The notes below the pieces were generated by a model. It searched no databases and was not told the origin of the DNA. It saw only the letters and a program-made list of their open reading frames with translations. Below, piece by piece: positions 36,277 through 46,072 of a stretch of DNA of 64,000 bases. This DNA is from Paracoccaceae bacterium. GTDB lineage: Bacteria; Pseudomonadota; Alphaproteobacteria; Rhodobacterales; Rhodobacteraceae. A program made the position numbers and the translations under genes. Location: contig JAGQRW010000007.1 of assembly GCA_020425085.1 (NCBI GenBank), positions 868,001-932,000 of the forward strand, read 5' to 3'. The stretch's first letter is position 1; every line of letters begins with the position of its first letter.

Positions 36277-37761
36277 ATGCTTGATCAGGTGGAAATCGAC
36301 CGGTTGCGCGGTGAAAAAATCGCGCCGCAGAAATTGTTCATTGATGGCGGTTGGGTCAGTGGTGAGGGTGATGAACTTGAGGTTCTATCACCGATTGACG
36401 GCAGCGTTCTGACCACGCTGACGCGGGGGTCCAGTCGTGACATGGCCCGCGCCATCGCTTCGGCCCGCACTGCCTTTGACGATGGTCGCTGGTCGCGGAT
36501 GCCACCCGCCGGGCGCAAGAAGGTGCTGCACCGACTGGCTGACCTGATAGAGCGTGAGGCGTTGGCGCTGACAGTTCTTGGCGTGCGCGACAACGGCACC
36601 GAAATCAACATGGCGCTGAAGGCCGAGGCCGGTTCGGCTGCGGGCACGTTTCGTTATTACGCCGAAACCATCGACAAGGTTTACGGCGAAATCGCCCCCA
36701 CCGCCGATGACATTCTGGGCCTGATCCACAAGGAACCGGTGGGCGTGGTCGGTGCCATTGTGCCGTGGAATTTTCCGCTGATGATCGGTTCGTGGAAGAT
36801 TGCGCCGGCACTGTCCGCAGGCAATTCGGTGGTGCTGAAGCCGGCGGAAACCGCCTCATTGTCGCTGCTGAGGCTGGCGGAACTGGCGGCTGAGGCCGGA
36901 TTGCCGGACGGGGTTTTCAACGTCGTCACAGGCAAGGGAACAGTGGTTGGCGAGGCGCTTGGCCTGTCGATGCAGGTGGATGTGCTGGCCTTCACTGGTG
37001 GTGGTTCGACCGGTCGTCGCTTGCTGGAATATGCCGCGCGCAGCAACATGAAACGTTGCTATCTGGAACTTGGCGGCAAATCCCCCAACGTGATCTTTGC
37101 CGATGCACCCGATCTTGACCGGGCGGCAGAGGTATCAGCCATGGGAATTTTCCGCAATTCCGGGCAGGTATGCGTTGCCGGTTCGCGCCTGCTGGTCGAA
37201 ACATCCATCCACGATGATTTCGTTGCCGCCATGGTTCGCCACGCCGAACGCCTGAAGGTGGGCGATCCGCTGGACCTTGGTTCAGATGTTGGCGCGGTCA
37301 ATTCCCTGCCGCAGCTTGAGGGTGATCTGCGTTTCGTTGAGGTGGCCGAGACTGAAGGGGCTGAGCGCATGACCGGCGGCAAACGTTTGCTGGCGGAAAC
37401 CGGCGGCTATTACATGGCACCGACCATCATGACCAGGGTAAAGCCGCAAGACACGCTGTTTCGCGATGAGGTATTCGGCCCGGTTCTGGCCGTCACCGCC
37501 TTTGACGGCGAGGCCGAGGCGCTGGCGCTGGCCAATGGCACCGATTTCGGGCTGGCAGGTGCCGTTTGGACCCGCGATCTTGGCCGCGCCCATCGCATGG
37601 TTCGGGGCATCCGTACCGGGGTGGTGCATGTCAACACCTATGGCGGTGCCGATGGTACGGTGCCGCTCGGTGGGGTCGGGCAATCCGGCAATGGTGTGGA
37701 TAAATCGCTGCACGCGCTTGACAAATACCACAACCTGAAAACCGCGTGGATCCAGCTTTAG
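36277..37761 (+). CDS. NAD(P)-dependent aldehyde dehydrogenase
   Basis: A 494-residue aldehyde dehydrogenase. It has VGAIVPWNFPLM, KPAETASLSLLRLAELA, FTGGGSTGRRLLEYAA for cofactor binding, the general-base Glu in LELGGKSPNVIF and the nucleophile Cys in RNSGQVCVAGSRLLVE. The GQVCVAGSR form is common in gamma-aminobutyraldehyde and other amino-aldehyde dehydrogenases. Its place next to a transporter and across from an aminotransferase suggests it oxidises the aldehyde made by that transaminase. Confidence 0.9.
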   Translation: MLDQVEIDRLRGEKIAPQKLFIDGGWVSGEGDELEVLSPIDGSVLTTLTRGSSRDMARAIASARTAFDDGRWSRMPPAGRKKVLHRLADLIEREALALTVLGVRDNGTEINMALKAEAGSAAGTFRYYAETIDKVYGEIAPTADDILGLIHKEPVGVVGAIVPWNFPLMIGSWKIAPALSAGNSVVLKPAETASLSLLRLAELAAEAGLPDGVFNVVTGKGTVVGEALGLSMQVDVLAFTGGGSTGRRLLEYAARSNMKRCYLELGGKSPNVIFADAPDLDRAAEVSAMGIFRNSGQVCVAGSRLLVETSIHDDFVAAMVRHAERLKVGDPLDLGSDVGAVNSLPQLEGDLRFVEVAETEGAERMTGGKRLLAETGGYYMAPTIMTRVKPQDTLFRDEVFGPVLAVTAFDGEAEALALANGTDFGLAGAVWTRDLGRAHRMVRGIRTGVVHVNTYGGADGTVPLGGVGQSGNGVDKSLHALDKYHNLKTAWIQL

Positions 37762-37791
37762 CTGCCACATTCAAGCAAAACAGGGCAAGGC

Positions 37792-39027
37792 ATGAGCGAT
37801 AAGACAATTCTGGTAATCGGCACCTATGACACCAAATCGGATGAGCTGGCCTATCTAGCCGACTGCATCAAGGGGCAGGGTGGTAAGGTTCTGAGCATGG
37901 ATGTCTCGGTTCTGGGCGATCCTGCATCACCGACCGACTATTCCAAGCATCAGGTGGCCGAGGCAGGGGGATCGACCATCGCCGCCGCCATCGATTCCGG
38001 CGATGAGAACACCGCCATGCAGATCATGGCAAAGGGCGCGATGGCATTGGCGCTGGCCGAATACCACGCCGGCAAGTTTGATGGCATGGTGGCGCTTGGC
38101 GGTTCCATGGGAACGGATCTGGCGCTGGACGTGGCGCGGGCTTTGCCGCTTGGTGTGCCGAAATACATCATTTCCACTATTGCCTTTTCGCCCTTGTTGC
38201 CGCCTGAGAGACTGGCGGCGGATATTCAGATGATCCTGTGGGCGGGTGGGCTTTACGGGTTGAACTCGGTCTGCAAATCCTCGTTGTCACAGGCGGCGGG
38301 TGCGGTTCTGGGGGCGGCGCGGGCGGTGGAAAAACCGGCGCATGATCGCCCGCTGGTCGGCATGACCTCGCTTGGTTCATCCGCCTTGAAATACATGCTG
38401 GTGCTGAAACCGGCGCTGGAGGCGCGGGGTTTCGAGGTGGCGATTTTTCACGCCACCGGCATGGGTGGCCGCGCCTTTGAAAGCCTTGCCGCCGAGGGGG
38501 CGTTTGCCTGTGTGATGGATTTCTGCACGCAGGAGCTGGGCAATCACATCCACGGTTCCAACATCTCGGCCGGGGCGGATCGGCTGACCAATGCAGGCAA
38601 GGCCGGGGTGCCGCAGATCGTGTCGGCGGGGTGCTATGATCTGGTGGATATCGTCGGCTGGCAGGGGCTGGCGGCGAATTGGCACGATCATATGATTCAT
38701 GCGCATAACCGGCTGCTTTCCTCGGTGGTTTTGAACACGGCTGAGCGCCGCCAGGTGGCAATGGCGCATTGCCGGCAGTTGGGAATGGCGGTTGGCCCCA
38801 CGGTTTTTCTGATGCCGACGGGTGGTTTCGGCGAATGGGACAGACCGGGCGCCGACCTGCACGATGCCGTGGGTCTGGCGGCGTTTCTGGACGAGATGCG
38901 CCGGAACATGCCGCCGAACGTCACCCTTGAGGAACTGGATTGCCACATCAACGATTCCGTATTCGCGGAAAAGGCGCTGGCGGTGTTTGATGGCTGGCTG
39001 GTGGATGGGACGATCAGGACCGTTTGA
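37792..39027 (+). CDS. Tm-1-like (UPF0261) ATP-binding protein
   Basis: A 411-residue protein of the Tm-1-like/UPF0261 family. It starts ILVIGTYDTKSDELAYL and has GMVALGGSMGTDLALDVARALPLGVPK and GMTSLGSSALKYMLVLKPALEARG, matching the N-terminal domain of the tomato virus-resistance protein Tm-1. The TIM-barrel partner that is fused or adjacent in many members is not present here. The enzymatic role is unsettled. It is last in the tctCBA-aldehyde dehydrogenase operon and converges on the next gene with a 14-bp overlap. Confidence 0.85.
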   Translation: MSDKTILVIGTYDTKSDELAYLADCIKGQGGKVLSMDVSVLGDPASPTDYSKHQVAEAGGSTIAAAIDSGDENTAMQIMAKGAMALALAEYHAGKFDGMVALGGSMGTDLALDVARALPLGVPKYIISTIAFSPLLPPERLAADIQMILWAGGLYGLNSVCKSSLSQAAGAVLGAARAVEKPAHDRPLVGMTSLGSSALKYMLVLKPALEARGFEVAIFHATGMGGRAFESLAAEGAFACVMDFCTQELGNHIHGSNISAGADRLTNAGKAGVPQIVSAGCYDLVDIVGWQGLAANWHDHMIHAHNRLLSSVVLNTAERRQVAMAHCRQLGMAVGPTVFLMPTGGFGEWDRPGADLHDAVGLAAFLDEMRRNMPPNVTLEELDCHINDSVFAEKALAVFDGWLVDGTIRTV

Positions 39028-39622
39028 GGTAATCGGCCCAATCCAGAGGCGTATCAAGGTCGGTACGGGCATTTTCGCCATGGGTCGGAACCAGCCTTGT
39101 GGCACCCGGATTTGCCTTCAGAAACGCATTGGCACCTTTGTCACCTCTTAATGCCGCCAGATCGGCGAAATGTTCGCGGCCGAACAGTACCGGGTTTCCA
39201 GGGGCACCGTCCACCGTCATGGCGCGGCAGATGGTTTTGCCCTGATCGGGGTCAAAGGCGGCAACAAGGGCGCGGATATCGCTGGCGCTGACATCAGGCA
39301 TGTCGGCAAGCACCACCACCACCGCCCTTGTGTCGCGCGCAACCGCTTTCAGCCCGGCACGGATGGAACTGGCCATGCCTTCGGCAAATTCCGGGTTTTC
39401 CACAATCTCAACCCCTGCCGGCAACACCGCACGGCGCCGATCATCGCCGGGGCGCAGCACGGCCGCCACCTTTGCAACGCCGGCATCAAGGCACATCCTT
39501 GCAACCCGACCCAACAAGGGCTGATCCCTGATCGTCTGCAACAGCTTGTCCGCCGTTCCCATCCGGGAAGATTGGCCCGCCGCCAGCAGCAATATCGTCG
39601 TCTCAGCCGGTATCAGCTTCAT
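39014..39622 (-). CDS. MocA-like nucleotidyltransferase
   Basis: A 202-residue nucleotidyltransferase of the MobA/MocA group. It has LLLAAGQSSRMGTADKLLQ (NTP binding), VVVVLADMPDVSASDI and MTVDGAPGNPVLFGREHF. The LADMPD and GNPVLF forms are those of MocA, which adds CMP to molybdopterin, or of related GTP/CTP transferases acting with xanthine dehydrogenase-type enzymes. The ATG at 39622 gives a normal N-terminus; the longer frame to 39664 adds unrelated residues. Confidence 0.75.
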   Translation of the reverse strand: MKLIPAETTILLLAAGQSSRMGTADKLLQTIRDQPLLGRVARMCLDAGVAKVAAVLRPGDDRRRAVLPAGVEIVENPEFAEGMASSIRAGLKAVARDTRAVVVVLADMPDVSASDIRALVAAFDPDQGKTICRAMTVDGAPGNPVLFGREHFADLAALRGDKGANAFLKANPGATRLVPTHGENARTDLDTPLDWADYLKRS

Positions 39623-39808
39623 CGTTTTTCCATATGCGGGAAGTGGTTGAGGCGGCATTGCCATTGCTATAGAATTGCAGCATGTCGGCCATTGTTGTCA
39701 ACGAGTCCGGCCCGACCCGCCGCCAGATCATCGGCGCGCAACTGGATCGGAACATGCCAGCAGTTCCAACGGTTCAGAATTTCACTGAGGAGCGATCCGA
39801 TCAAATTC

Positions 39809-40258
39809 TTGCGAAAATTGCTGGATGTTCCGCCTGCCTGGCTGGTGCTGTTTTTGGCAATCGCTTATCTGCAATCGCGGTTCTGGCCGGTTCTGATGGT
39901 TGATGCGCCCCTGCTTGACGTTATTGGCTGGACGTTGTTTGGCCTTGGCGTCGCCTTGATGCTTTGGGCATTTACCGAGTTTTTGCGCCTGAAAACCAGC
40001 GTGGTGCCGCGCCGTATCCCTTCAGCCTTCATCGCGGGCGGGCCTTACCGGTTCAGCCGCAATCCGATCTATCTGGCGGATGTGGTGATGCTGGCGGGGC
40101 TGGTGCTGGTTTTCGGCTCGCTGATCGGCCTTTTGCTGGTGCCGCTGTTGATGGCGGTGATTCACCATCGCTTCATCACCGGCGAAGAGACGGGGCTGAG
40201 CCGCACCTTTCCAAAGGAATTCGCGCAGTTTTGCCGCCGCACCCGCCGCTGGTTATAG
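39809..40258 (+). CDS. isoprenylcysteine methyltransferase-like membrane protein
   Basis: A protein of about 149 residues with three or four helices and the ICMT/PEMT-type signature GGPYRFSRNPIYLADVVMLAG, ending EFAQFCRRTRRWL. The SAM-binding R-N-P-I-Y region is intact. No ATG or GTG is in frame near the start: candidates are TTG at 39809 and 39818, or a non-canonical ATC at 39800, which lies seven bases after a perfect GAGGAG (39787-39792). The 5' end given is therefore provisional. Function is probably small-molecule or lipid methylation. Confidence 0.7.
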   Translation: MRKLLDVPPAWLVLFLAIAYLQSRFWPVLMVDAPLLDVIGWTLFGLGVALMLWAFTEFLRLKTSVVPRRIPSAFIAGGPYRFSRNPIYLADVVMLAGLVLVFGSLIGLLLVPLLMAVIHHRFITGEETGLSRTFPKEFAQFCRRTRRWL

Positions 40259-40471
40259 GCGATCAACCCCAAATCCGGTGATCAATCGCCAGAAATTGCG
40301 GCTTGACCCCCGAAAAATAGTGACCAGACGCCGCAATCTGTTCGCGGATACTTGCATGCATGCGCGAAATGATGGACCTGTTCGCAAAACTTGAATATGT
40401 GGTCGGAACCACGGGTTTCGCGCAATTTGCGCGTGGCCATCCCGTTGAAGCGCGAAATCAGGAGTATGACT

Positions 40472-42043
40472 TTGAAAATCGGGGCACCAAAGGAAATCTT
40501 CGCAGGCGAGAATCGGGTGGCGATGACCCCCAATTCCGCCAAGGCATTGCAGAAACTCGGTTATCAATGCCTGATCGAAACCGGTGCCGGGGCAGGGGCA
40601 CGTTTTTCCGATCAGGATTACAAGGATGCCGGGGTCGAGGTGGTGAAAACCGCTGCCGCACTTTGGAAGGCGGCCGATATCGTCGTCAAGGTGCGGCCAC
40701 TGAACTCGGCTGCCGAAGAAAAGCGGGTACGCAAGGGTCAGTTGGTGATCTCGTTCTTCTACCCGGCGCAAAATGCCGAGCAGCTGGAGCGGATGAAAGA
40801 CGCCGGTGCCAACTACATCGCCATGGACATGGTGCCGCGGATCAGCCGTGCCCAGAAGATGGACGCGCTTTCGTCGATGGCCAATATCGCCGGTTACCGC
40901 GCGGTGATCGAGGCAAGCAATAATTTCGGCCGTTTCTTTACCGGTCAGGTGACTGCGGCGGGCAAGGTGCCGCCGGCACGGGTACTGGTGGTCGGGGCAG
41001 GGGTTGCCGGACTGGCGGCGATTGGTGCGGCAACCTCGCTTGGCGCCATGACCTTCGCCTTTGACGTGCGACCCGAGGTTGCCGAACAGATCGAATCCAT
41101 GGGTGCCGAATTCGTCTATCTCGATTTCGAGGAAACCCAACAGGACGGTGCCGCCACTGGTGGATATGCCGCCCCCTCCAGCCCGGAATTTCGTGAAAAG
41201 CAGCTGGAAAAGTTCCGCGAACTGGCGCCCAGCATGGATATCGTCATCACCACCGCGCTGATCCCCGGTCGCGACGCGCCAAAACTATGGACCAAGGATA
41301 TGGTCGAGGCGATGAAGCCCGGTTCCGTAATCGTTGACCTGGCGGCGGAACGCGGCGGCAACTGTGATCTGACGGTGCCGGATGAAAAGATTGAAACCGA
41401 AAATGGTGTCACCATCATCGGCTATACCGACTTCCCCAGCCGCATGGCAGCGCAGGCGTCGGAGCTTTACGCGACCAACATTCGCCATATGATGAGCGAT
41501 CTTACCCCGGAAAAAGACGGCAATCCGGTGCAGAACATGGAGGATGACGTCATTCGCGGTGCTACCGTCACCTTTGACGGTGCCGTCACCTTCCCGCCAC
41601 CCCCGCCGAAAATCCGCGCCATTGCAGCGGCCAAACCAAAGCTGCCGGAAAAGACCGCCGAGGAAAAGGCCGCCGACGCCGCCGCCAAGGCGCGCGCGCA
41701 AGGCCGCCAGCAGATCGGCCTTCTGGTGGTTGGCGGCCTTTTGATGCTGCTGATCGGCGTCTACGCACCCGCCAGTTTCATGCAGCATTTCATCGTGTTC
41801 GCGCTGGCGGTGTTCGTCGGCTTTCAGGTGATCTGGGGGGTGGCGCATTCGCTGCACACACCTTTGATGGCCGTCACCAACGCGATTTCCGGCATCATCA
41901 TTCTGGGTGCGCTTTTGCAGCTTGGCAACAGCAGCGTGTTGGTGGTGATCCTTGCCGCCGTGTCGGTTCTGATTGCATCCATCAATATCGTCGGGGGCTT
42001 CATGGTGACACGCCGCATGCTCCAGATGTTCCAGAAGTCCTGA
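40472..42043 (+). CDS. pntA: NAD(P) transhydrogenase subunit alpha
   Basis: A 523-residue proton-translocating transhydrogenase alpha subunit with the NAD-binding dI domain ([41 protein letters not shown]) fused to four C-terminal membrane helices (from about 430). In some alphaproteobacteria this chain is split in two; here it is fused. The start is taken as TTG at 40472, giving MKIGAPKE like homologues, with AGGAG seven bases upstream. The ATG at 40466 lies only one base after the same AGGAG. Confidence 0.93.
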   Translation: MKIGAPKEIFAGENRVAMTPNSAKALQKLGYQCLIETGAGAGARFSDQDYKDAGVEVVKTAAALWKAADIVVKVRPLNSAAEEKRVRKGQLVISFFYPAQNAEQLERMKDAGANYIAMDMVPRISRAQKMDALSSMANIAGYRAVIEASNNFGRFFTGQVTAAGKVPPARVLVVGAGVAGLAAIGAATSLGAMTFAFDVRPEVAEQIESMGAEFVYLDFEETQQDGAATGGYAAPSSPEFREKQLEKFRELAPSMDIVITTALIPGRDAPKLWTKDMVEAMKPGSVIVDLAAERGGNCDLTVPDEKIETENGVTIIGYTDFPSRMAAQASELYATNIRHMMSDLTPEKDGNPVQNMEDDVIRGATVTFDGAVTFPPPPPKIRAIAAAKPKLPEKTAEEKAADAAAKARAQGRQQIGLLVVGGLLMLLIGVYAPASFMQHFIVFALAVFVGFQVIWGVAHSLHTPLMAVTNAISGIIILGALLQLGNSSVLVVILAAVSVLIASINIVGGFMVTRRMLQMFQKS

Positions 42044-42055
42044 GGGGAAACCGAT

Positions 42056-43432
42056 ATGCTGAGCGCAGAGATTCAGACCGCCGCCTATATCGCGGCAAGT
42101 GTTCTATTCATCCTTTCACTCGGTGGGCTGAAGGACCAGGAAAGCGCCAAGCGTGGCGTCTGGTACGGCATCACCGGTATGGCAATCGCGGTATTCGCCA
42201 CTATCTTTGGCCCGGGGGTCGAGATTGGCGCAACCCTGATCATCATGCTGCTGATCGGTGCCGCCATCGGTGTAGTGGTGGCGCAAAAGGTCGAGATGAC
42301 CGGCATGCCGCAACTGGTCGCCGCCCTTCATTCCTTTGTCGGGCTGGCGGCGGTGCTGATCGGGCTGAATTCCGACCTGACGGTGCATGAATTTGCCACC
42401 AACGCCGAGCGCATCATCCACGAGGCCGAGATTTTCATCGGCGTTTTCATCGGTGCCATCACCTTTACCGGCTCGATCATCGCCTATGGCAAGCTGGCGG
42501 GCCGGTTGAGTGGTCAGGCGCTGGTGCTGCCGGGGCGGCACCTGCTCAACCTTGCCATGGTGATTTTGTCCCTGATCCTGATGGTGATGTATATGAACCA
42601 CGCCGGTAGCTGGACGCTCTATCTGATGACCATTCTTGCGCTGATCATCGGCGCGCATCTGGTAATGGCGATTGGCGGGGCAGACATGCCGGTGGTGGTC
42701 AGCATGCTGAACTCCTATTCCGGCTGGGCAGCGGCGGCGACCGGGTTTCTGCTCGGCAACGACCTTTTGATCGTTACCGGCGCCTTGGTCGGCTCATCTG
42801 GTGCGATCCTCAGCTATATCATGTGCAAGGCGATGAACCGGCATTTCGTCAGCGTTATCCTTGGCGGTTTTGGCGGTGCCAAAGGCCCGGCTATGGATAT
42901 CGAGGGCGAACAGGTGGCCATCGACGCCGACGGCGTTGCCGCCGCCCTTGACGATGCCGACAGTGTCATCATCGTGCCGGGCTACGGCATGGCAGTGGCG
43001 CAGGCACAGCAATCGGTCAGCGAACTGACCCGCCGTTTGCGCGCCAAGGGCAAGAACGTGCGCTTTGGCATCCACCCGGTAGCGGGCCGTCTGCCGGGCC
43101 ATATGAACGTGCTGCTGGCCGAGGCGCGGGTGCCCTATGATATCGTTCTGGAAATGGACGAAATCAACGAGGATTTCCCCTCGACCGATGTGGCCATCGT
43201 CATCGGATCCAACGACATCGTCAACCCGGCAGCCCAGGAAGACCCCAACAGCCCCATCGCCGGCATGCCGGTGCTTGAGGTCTGGAAGGCCAAACAGGTT
43301 TTCGTATCCAAGCGCGGCCAGGGAACCGGTTATTCCGGTATCGAAAATCCGCTGTTCTTCAAGGAAAACACCCGGATGTTCTATGGCGACGCCAAAGCCT
43401 CGCTTGACCAGCTCCTGACCCGGATCGAGTAA
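42056..43432 (+). CDS. pntB: NAD(P) transhydrogenase subunit beta
   Basis: A 458-residue beta subunit with about nine N-terminal helices and the NADP-binding dIII domain at the C-terminus ([66 protein letters not shown]). Together with PntA it uses the proton gradient to reduce NADP from NADH. It starts 12 bp after pntA ends. A repeat element that can fold into hairpins follows it. Confidence 0.95.
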   Translation: MLSAEIQTAAYIAASVLFILSLGGLKDQESAKRGVWYGITGMAIAVFATIFGPGVEIGATLIIMLLIGAAIGVVVAQKVEMTGMPQLVAALHSFVGLAAVLIGLNSDLTVHEFATNAERIIHEAEIFIGVFIGAITFTGSIIAYGKLAGRLSGQALVLPGRHLLNLAMVILSLILMVMYMNHAGSWTLYLMTILALIIGAHLVMAIGGADMPVVVSMLNSYSGWAAAATGFLLGNDLLIVTGALVGSSGAILSYIMCKAMNRHFVSVILGGFGGAKGPAMDIEGEQVAIDADGVAAALDDADSVIIVPGYGMAVAQAQQSVSELTRRLRAKGKNVRFGIHPVAGRLPGHMNVLLAEARVPYDIVLEMDEINEDFPSTDVAIVIGSNDIVNPAAQEDPNSPIAGMPVLEVWKAKQVFVSKRGQGTGYSGIENPLFFKENTRMFYGDAKASLDQLLTRIE

Positions 43433-43441
43433 ACCCAAACG

Positions 43442-43522
43442 CCCCCGGATTTCTTTATTGCCAAAATACTCCGGGGGTGTGGTTCGATTGGCATGCCAAT
43501 CGAACCGAGGGGGCAGCGCCCC
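43442..43522. repeat. Rhodobacterales-type hairpin repeat, copy B
   Basis: CCCCCGGA (43442-43449) pairs with TCCGGGGG (43470-43477) around TTTCTTTATTGCCAAAATAC. A perfect 26-bp palindrome at 43481-43506 follows (13-base arms meeting at GGCATGCC), then GGGGC-AGC-GCCCC (43510-43522). In reverse complement it has the same block order as the element at 14607-14677. It probably also ends pntB transcription. Confidence 0.65.
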
Positions 43523-43567
43523 ATTGCTTGTTTTCTTTGAAATGGTTCAAAGGGAAATCAATCGCCG

Positions 43568-44359
43568 TTACTGTGACCAGTCGGGCGAACGCTTTTCCAG
43601 GAAGGCGGCAATGCCTTCTTCGGTATCGCGAAACAGCATGTTTTCCACCATCACTCCGCCGGTATAGCCATAGGCATCCGCCAGCGACATCTGCGATTGC
43701 TCATAAAACGCCTGCTTGCCGATCCTGACCGCCGCCCCGAGTTTGCCCGCCACGGTTTCAGCCAGATCACGCGTGGCGCTGGCCAGTGTATCGGCAGGTA
43801 CTGCCCGGTTGATCAGGCCCAGCCTTTCGGCCTTGCCCGCATCAATGAACTGCCCGGTCGACAGCATCTCGAACGCCTGCTTTCGCGGCACATTGCGGCT
43901 TAGCGCCACCATCGGCGTGGAACAGAACAGCCCGATATTGACGCCGTTGACGCCAAACCGCGTACCCTCTGCCGCAACGGCCAGATCACAGCTTGCAACC
44001 AGTTGACATCCCGCCGCCGTGGCAATGCCGTGAACCTCGGCGATTACCGGCTGGGGCAGGCGCGATATCTGCATCATCACCGCCGCACAGCGGTTGAACA
44101 GATCGGCAAAATAGGCCTTGCCGCCATCTTCGGCCTGCCGTCCTGCGGTCATTTCCTTCAGGTCATGCCCGGCGCAAAACGCCTTGCCCTCGCCGCGCAG
44201 GATCACCACGCGGATGTCTGACGAGGTTTCCAACTGGTCAAACTCGGTCTTCAGCGCCGCCAGCATGGCATCGGACAGCGCATTCAGGCTGCCGGGACTG
44301 TTCATCGTCAGGGTGCGAATCGCCCCTTCATCCTCGCGTAAAAGAATTGCAGCGCACAT
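43568..44359 (-). CDS. enoyl-CoA hydratase/isomerase family protein
   Basis: A 263-residue crotonase-fold protein. The oxyanion-hole segments are GEGKAFCAGHDLKEM and HGIATAAGCQLVASCDLAVAAE. The VNIGLFCSTPMVALSRNV segment lacks the second catalytic Glu of classical hydratases (Glu-to-Cys/Ser region), the pattern of ECHDC3-like members. The true substrate is uncertain. The ATG at 44359 has GAGG upstream; an in-frame GTG at 44380 is less likely. Confidence 0.8.
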   Translation of the reverse strand: MCAAILLREDEGAIRTLTMNSPGSLNALSDAMLAALKTEFDQLETSSDIRVVILRGEGKAFCAGHDLKEMTAGRQAEDGGKAYFADLFNRCAAVMMQISRLPQPVIAEVHGIATAAGCQLVASCDLAVAAEGTRFGVNGVNIGLFCSTPMVALSRNVPRKQAFEMLSTGQFIDAGKAERLGLINRAVPADTLASATRDLAETVAGKLGAAVRIGKQAFYEQSQMSLADAYGYTGGVMVENMLFRDTEEGIAAFLEKRSPDWSQ

Positions 44360-44432
44360 GTCGATTACCTCTTGTATCACCTCTTGGCTGACGCAAGTCT
44401 AGCGATCACACCATCCCAACGAAAGGCCGATC

Positions 44433-44858
44433 ATGAAACCGGTAATGACAATTTCGGAACTCCACGATCTGATCGACGCCGAGTTTCCGCAGGTAAAGGA
44501 TCAGTTCGACATAACCGCCATTCACGACGATGGAGCGACGGTCAGAATGTTCATCAACGACAGCAATCTGCGCCCGGGCGGCACGGTTTCCGGCCCTTCG
44601 ATGTTCGCGCTGGCGGATTGCGCGTTCTACATGGCCACGCTGGCGATGATCGGGCCCGAAGCGTTATGTGTCACCACCAACTGTTCCATTGATTTCATGC
44701 GCAAACCCCAGCCGGGCGACCTTGTGGCGGATGCGCGCATCCTGAAACTCGGCAAATCGCTATCGGTGGGTGATGTCCTGATCCATTCGGTTCACGACGA
44801 CAAGCCGGTGGCGCGGGCCAGTCTGACCTATTCCATCCCGCCAAAACGTGCAATTTGA
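44433..44858 (+). CDS. PaaI-type hotdog-fold thioesterase
   Basis: A 141-residue hotdog protein of the PaaI/YdiI group. The central helix carries RPGGTVSGPSMFALADCAFYMATLAM with the catalytic Asp, followed by CVTTNCSIDFMRKPQPGDL. It probably hydrolyses acyl-CoA or aryl-CoA thioesters. AAAGG precedes the ATG. It is divergent from the crotonase-family gene, and the two may share a role in acyl-CoA metabolism. Confidence 0.85.
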   Translation: MKPVMTISELHDLIDAEFPQVKDQFDITAIHDDGATVRMFINDSNLRPGGTVSGPSMFALADCAFYMATLAMIGPEALCVTTNCSIDFMRKPQPGDLVADARILKLGKSLSVGDVLIHSVHDDKPVARASLTYSIPPKRAI

Positions 44859-45013
44859 TGGGGTAATATAATACCGAAAGAGCAAGGCATTGATCTTACA
44901 CATATAAATTCCGTTCCTTCCCCTTGACCGCCGGCCAAATATGCTTAGAAACCGCACATCACATGAGAGGCGGTCGCAAACCCGCACAAGAATCAAGCCG
45001 AAACGGTGGAAAA

Positions 45014-45478
45014 ATGAAAACCTTCACAGCAAAACCTGCTGACATCGAAAAGAAATGGATCCTGATCGACGCCGAAGGGCTGGTTCTGGGCCGTCTTGCC
45101 TCGATCGTCGCCATGCGCCTGCGCGGCAAGCACAAGCCAAGCTTTACGCCGCATATGGATATGGGTGACAACGTCATCATCATCAATGCCGACAAGATCC
45201 AGCTGACCGGCAACAAACGCGCCGACAAGATCTATTACTGGCATACCGGTCATCCCGGCGGCATCAAACAACGCACCGCCGGCCAGATCCTCGAAGGCCA
45301 GTTTCCCGAACGCGTGCTTACCAAGGCGATCCAGCGGATGCTGCCGGGTGGTTCCCTGTCGCGCCAGCAGATGAAAAACCTGAGGGTCTATGCCAGCGCC
45401 GAGCATCCGCACGAAGCCCAGAACCCCGAGGTTCTGGATATCGCATCCCTGAACCCCAAAAACACCCGGAGCGCATGA
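45014..45478 (+). CDS. rplM: 50S ribosomal protein L13
   Basis: A 154-residue L13. It begins [30 protein letters not shown] and has the conserved [15 protein letters not shown] and [19 protein letters not shown] precedes the ATG at 45014; the open frame upstream to 44924 is non-coding. Its stop overlaps the rpsI ATG (ATGA), so the pair is co-translated. Confidence 0.97.
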   Translation: MKTFTAKPADIEKKWILIDAEGLVLGRLASIVAMRLRGKHKPSFTPHMDMGDNVIIINADKIQLTGNKRADKIYYWHTGHPGGIKQRTAGQILEGQFPERVLTKAIQRMLPGGSLSRQQMKNLRVYASAEHPHEAQNPEVLDIASLNPKNTRSA

Positions 45479-45975
45479 ACATGAGCGAACAAATCAATTC
45501 TCTCGAAGATCTTCAAGCGGCGGTTTCCGGTGATGCGGCATTGGCACCCGAAACCATGGTAACCCCGCGCGAACCGGTCCGCGATGCGCTTGGCCGTTCC
45601 TATGCCACCGGTAAACGCAAAGATGCGGTTGCCCGCGTCTGGATCCGCCCCGGTTCCGGCAAGGTGGTGGTGAACGGCAAGGAAATGGAAAAATACTTTG
45701 CCCGCCCGGTTCTGCAAATGGTCCTGCGTCAGCCCTTTACGGTAGCCGGGGTTGCGGGTGAATTCGATGTCATGGCCACAGTCAAGGGCGGCGGTTTGTC
45801 GGGGCAGGCGGGTGCGGTCAAGCACGGCATTTCCAAGGCATTGCAACTATATGAACCGTCGCTGCGCGGTGCCTTGAAGGCCGCCGGTTTCCTGACCCGC
45901 GACAGCCGCGTGGTGGAACGCAAGAAATACGGCAAGCGCAAGGCGCGCCGCAGCTTCCAGTTTTCCAAACGCTGA
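45475..45975 (+). CDS. rpsI: 30S ribosomal protein S9
   Basis: A 166-residue S9 with an N-terminal extension of about 40 residues before the conserved [15 protein letters not shown], as is usual in Rhodobacterales. The C-terminus is the canonical [17 protein letters not shown], whose basic tail reaches the P-site tRNA. A second ATG at 45481 is also possible. Confidence 0.97.
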   Translation: MNMSEQINSLEDLQAAVSGDAALAPETMVTPREPVRDALGRSYATGKRKDAVARVWIRPGSGKVVVNGKEMEKYFARPVLQMVLRQPFTVAGVAGEFDVMATVKGGGLSGQAGAVKHGISKALQLYEPSLRGALKAAGFLTRDSRVVERKKYGKRKARRSFQFSKR

Positions 45976-46000
45976 TCTGGCCGGGATTTTACAAATTACC

Positions 46001-46027
46001 AAGGGCTGCCTTCGGGCGGCCCTTTTT
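46001..46027 (+). terminator. Rho-independent terminator of rplM-rpsI
   Basis: AAGGGCTGCC (46001-46010) pairs with GGCGGCCCTT (46015-46024), closed by a TTCG tetraloop and followed by T residues. Confidence 0.9.
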
Positions 46028-46072
46028 GTTCATGATCGCCAGATACTTTGGCGGTTTCAGCTTTTACCTTGA

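Noticed and set aside
39682-39903. 73-codon frame beginning with ATG before the methyltransferase-like gene
   Set aside because: It runs in another frame across the start of that gene and has no recognisable motif, although a TTGAGG/TAGAAT pair precedes it; kept only as a possible leader peptide.
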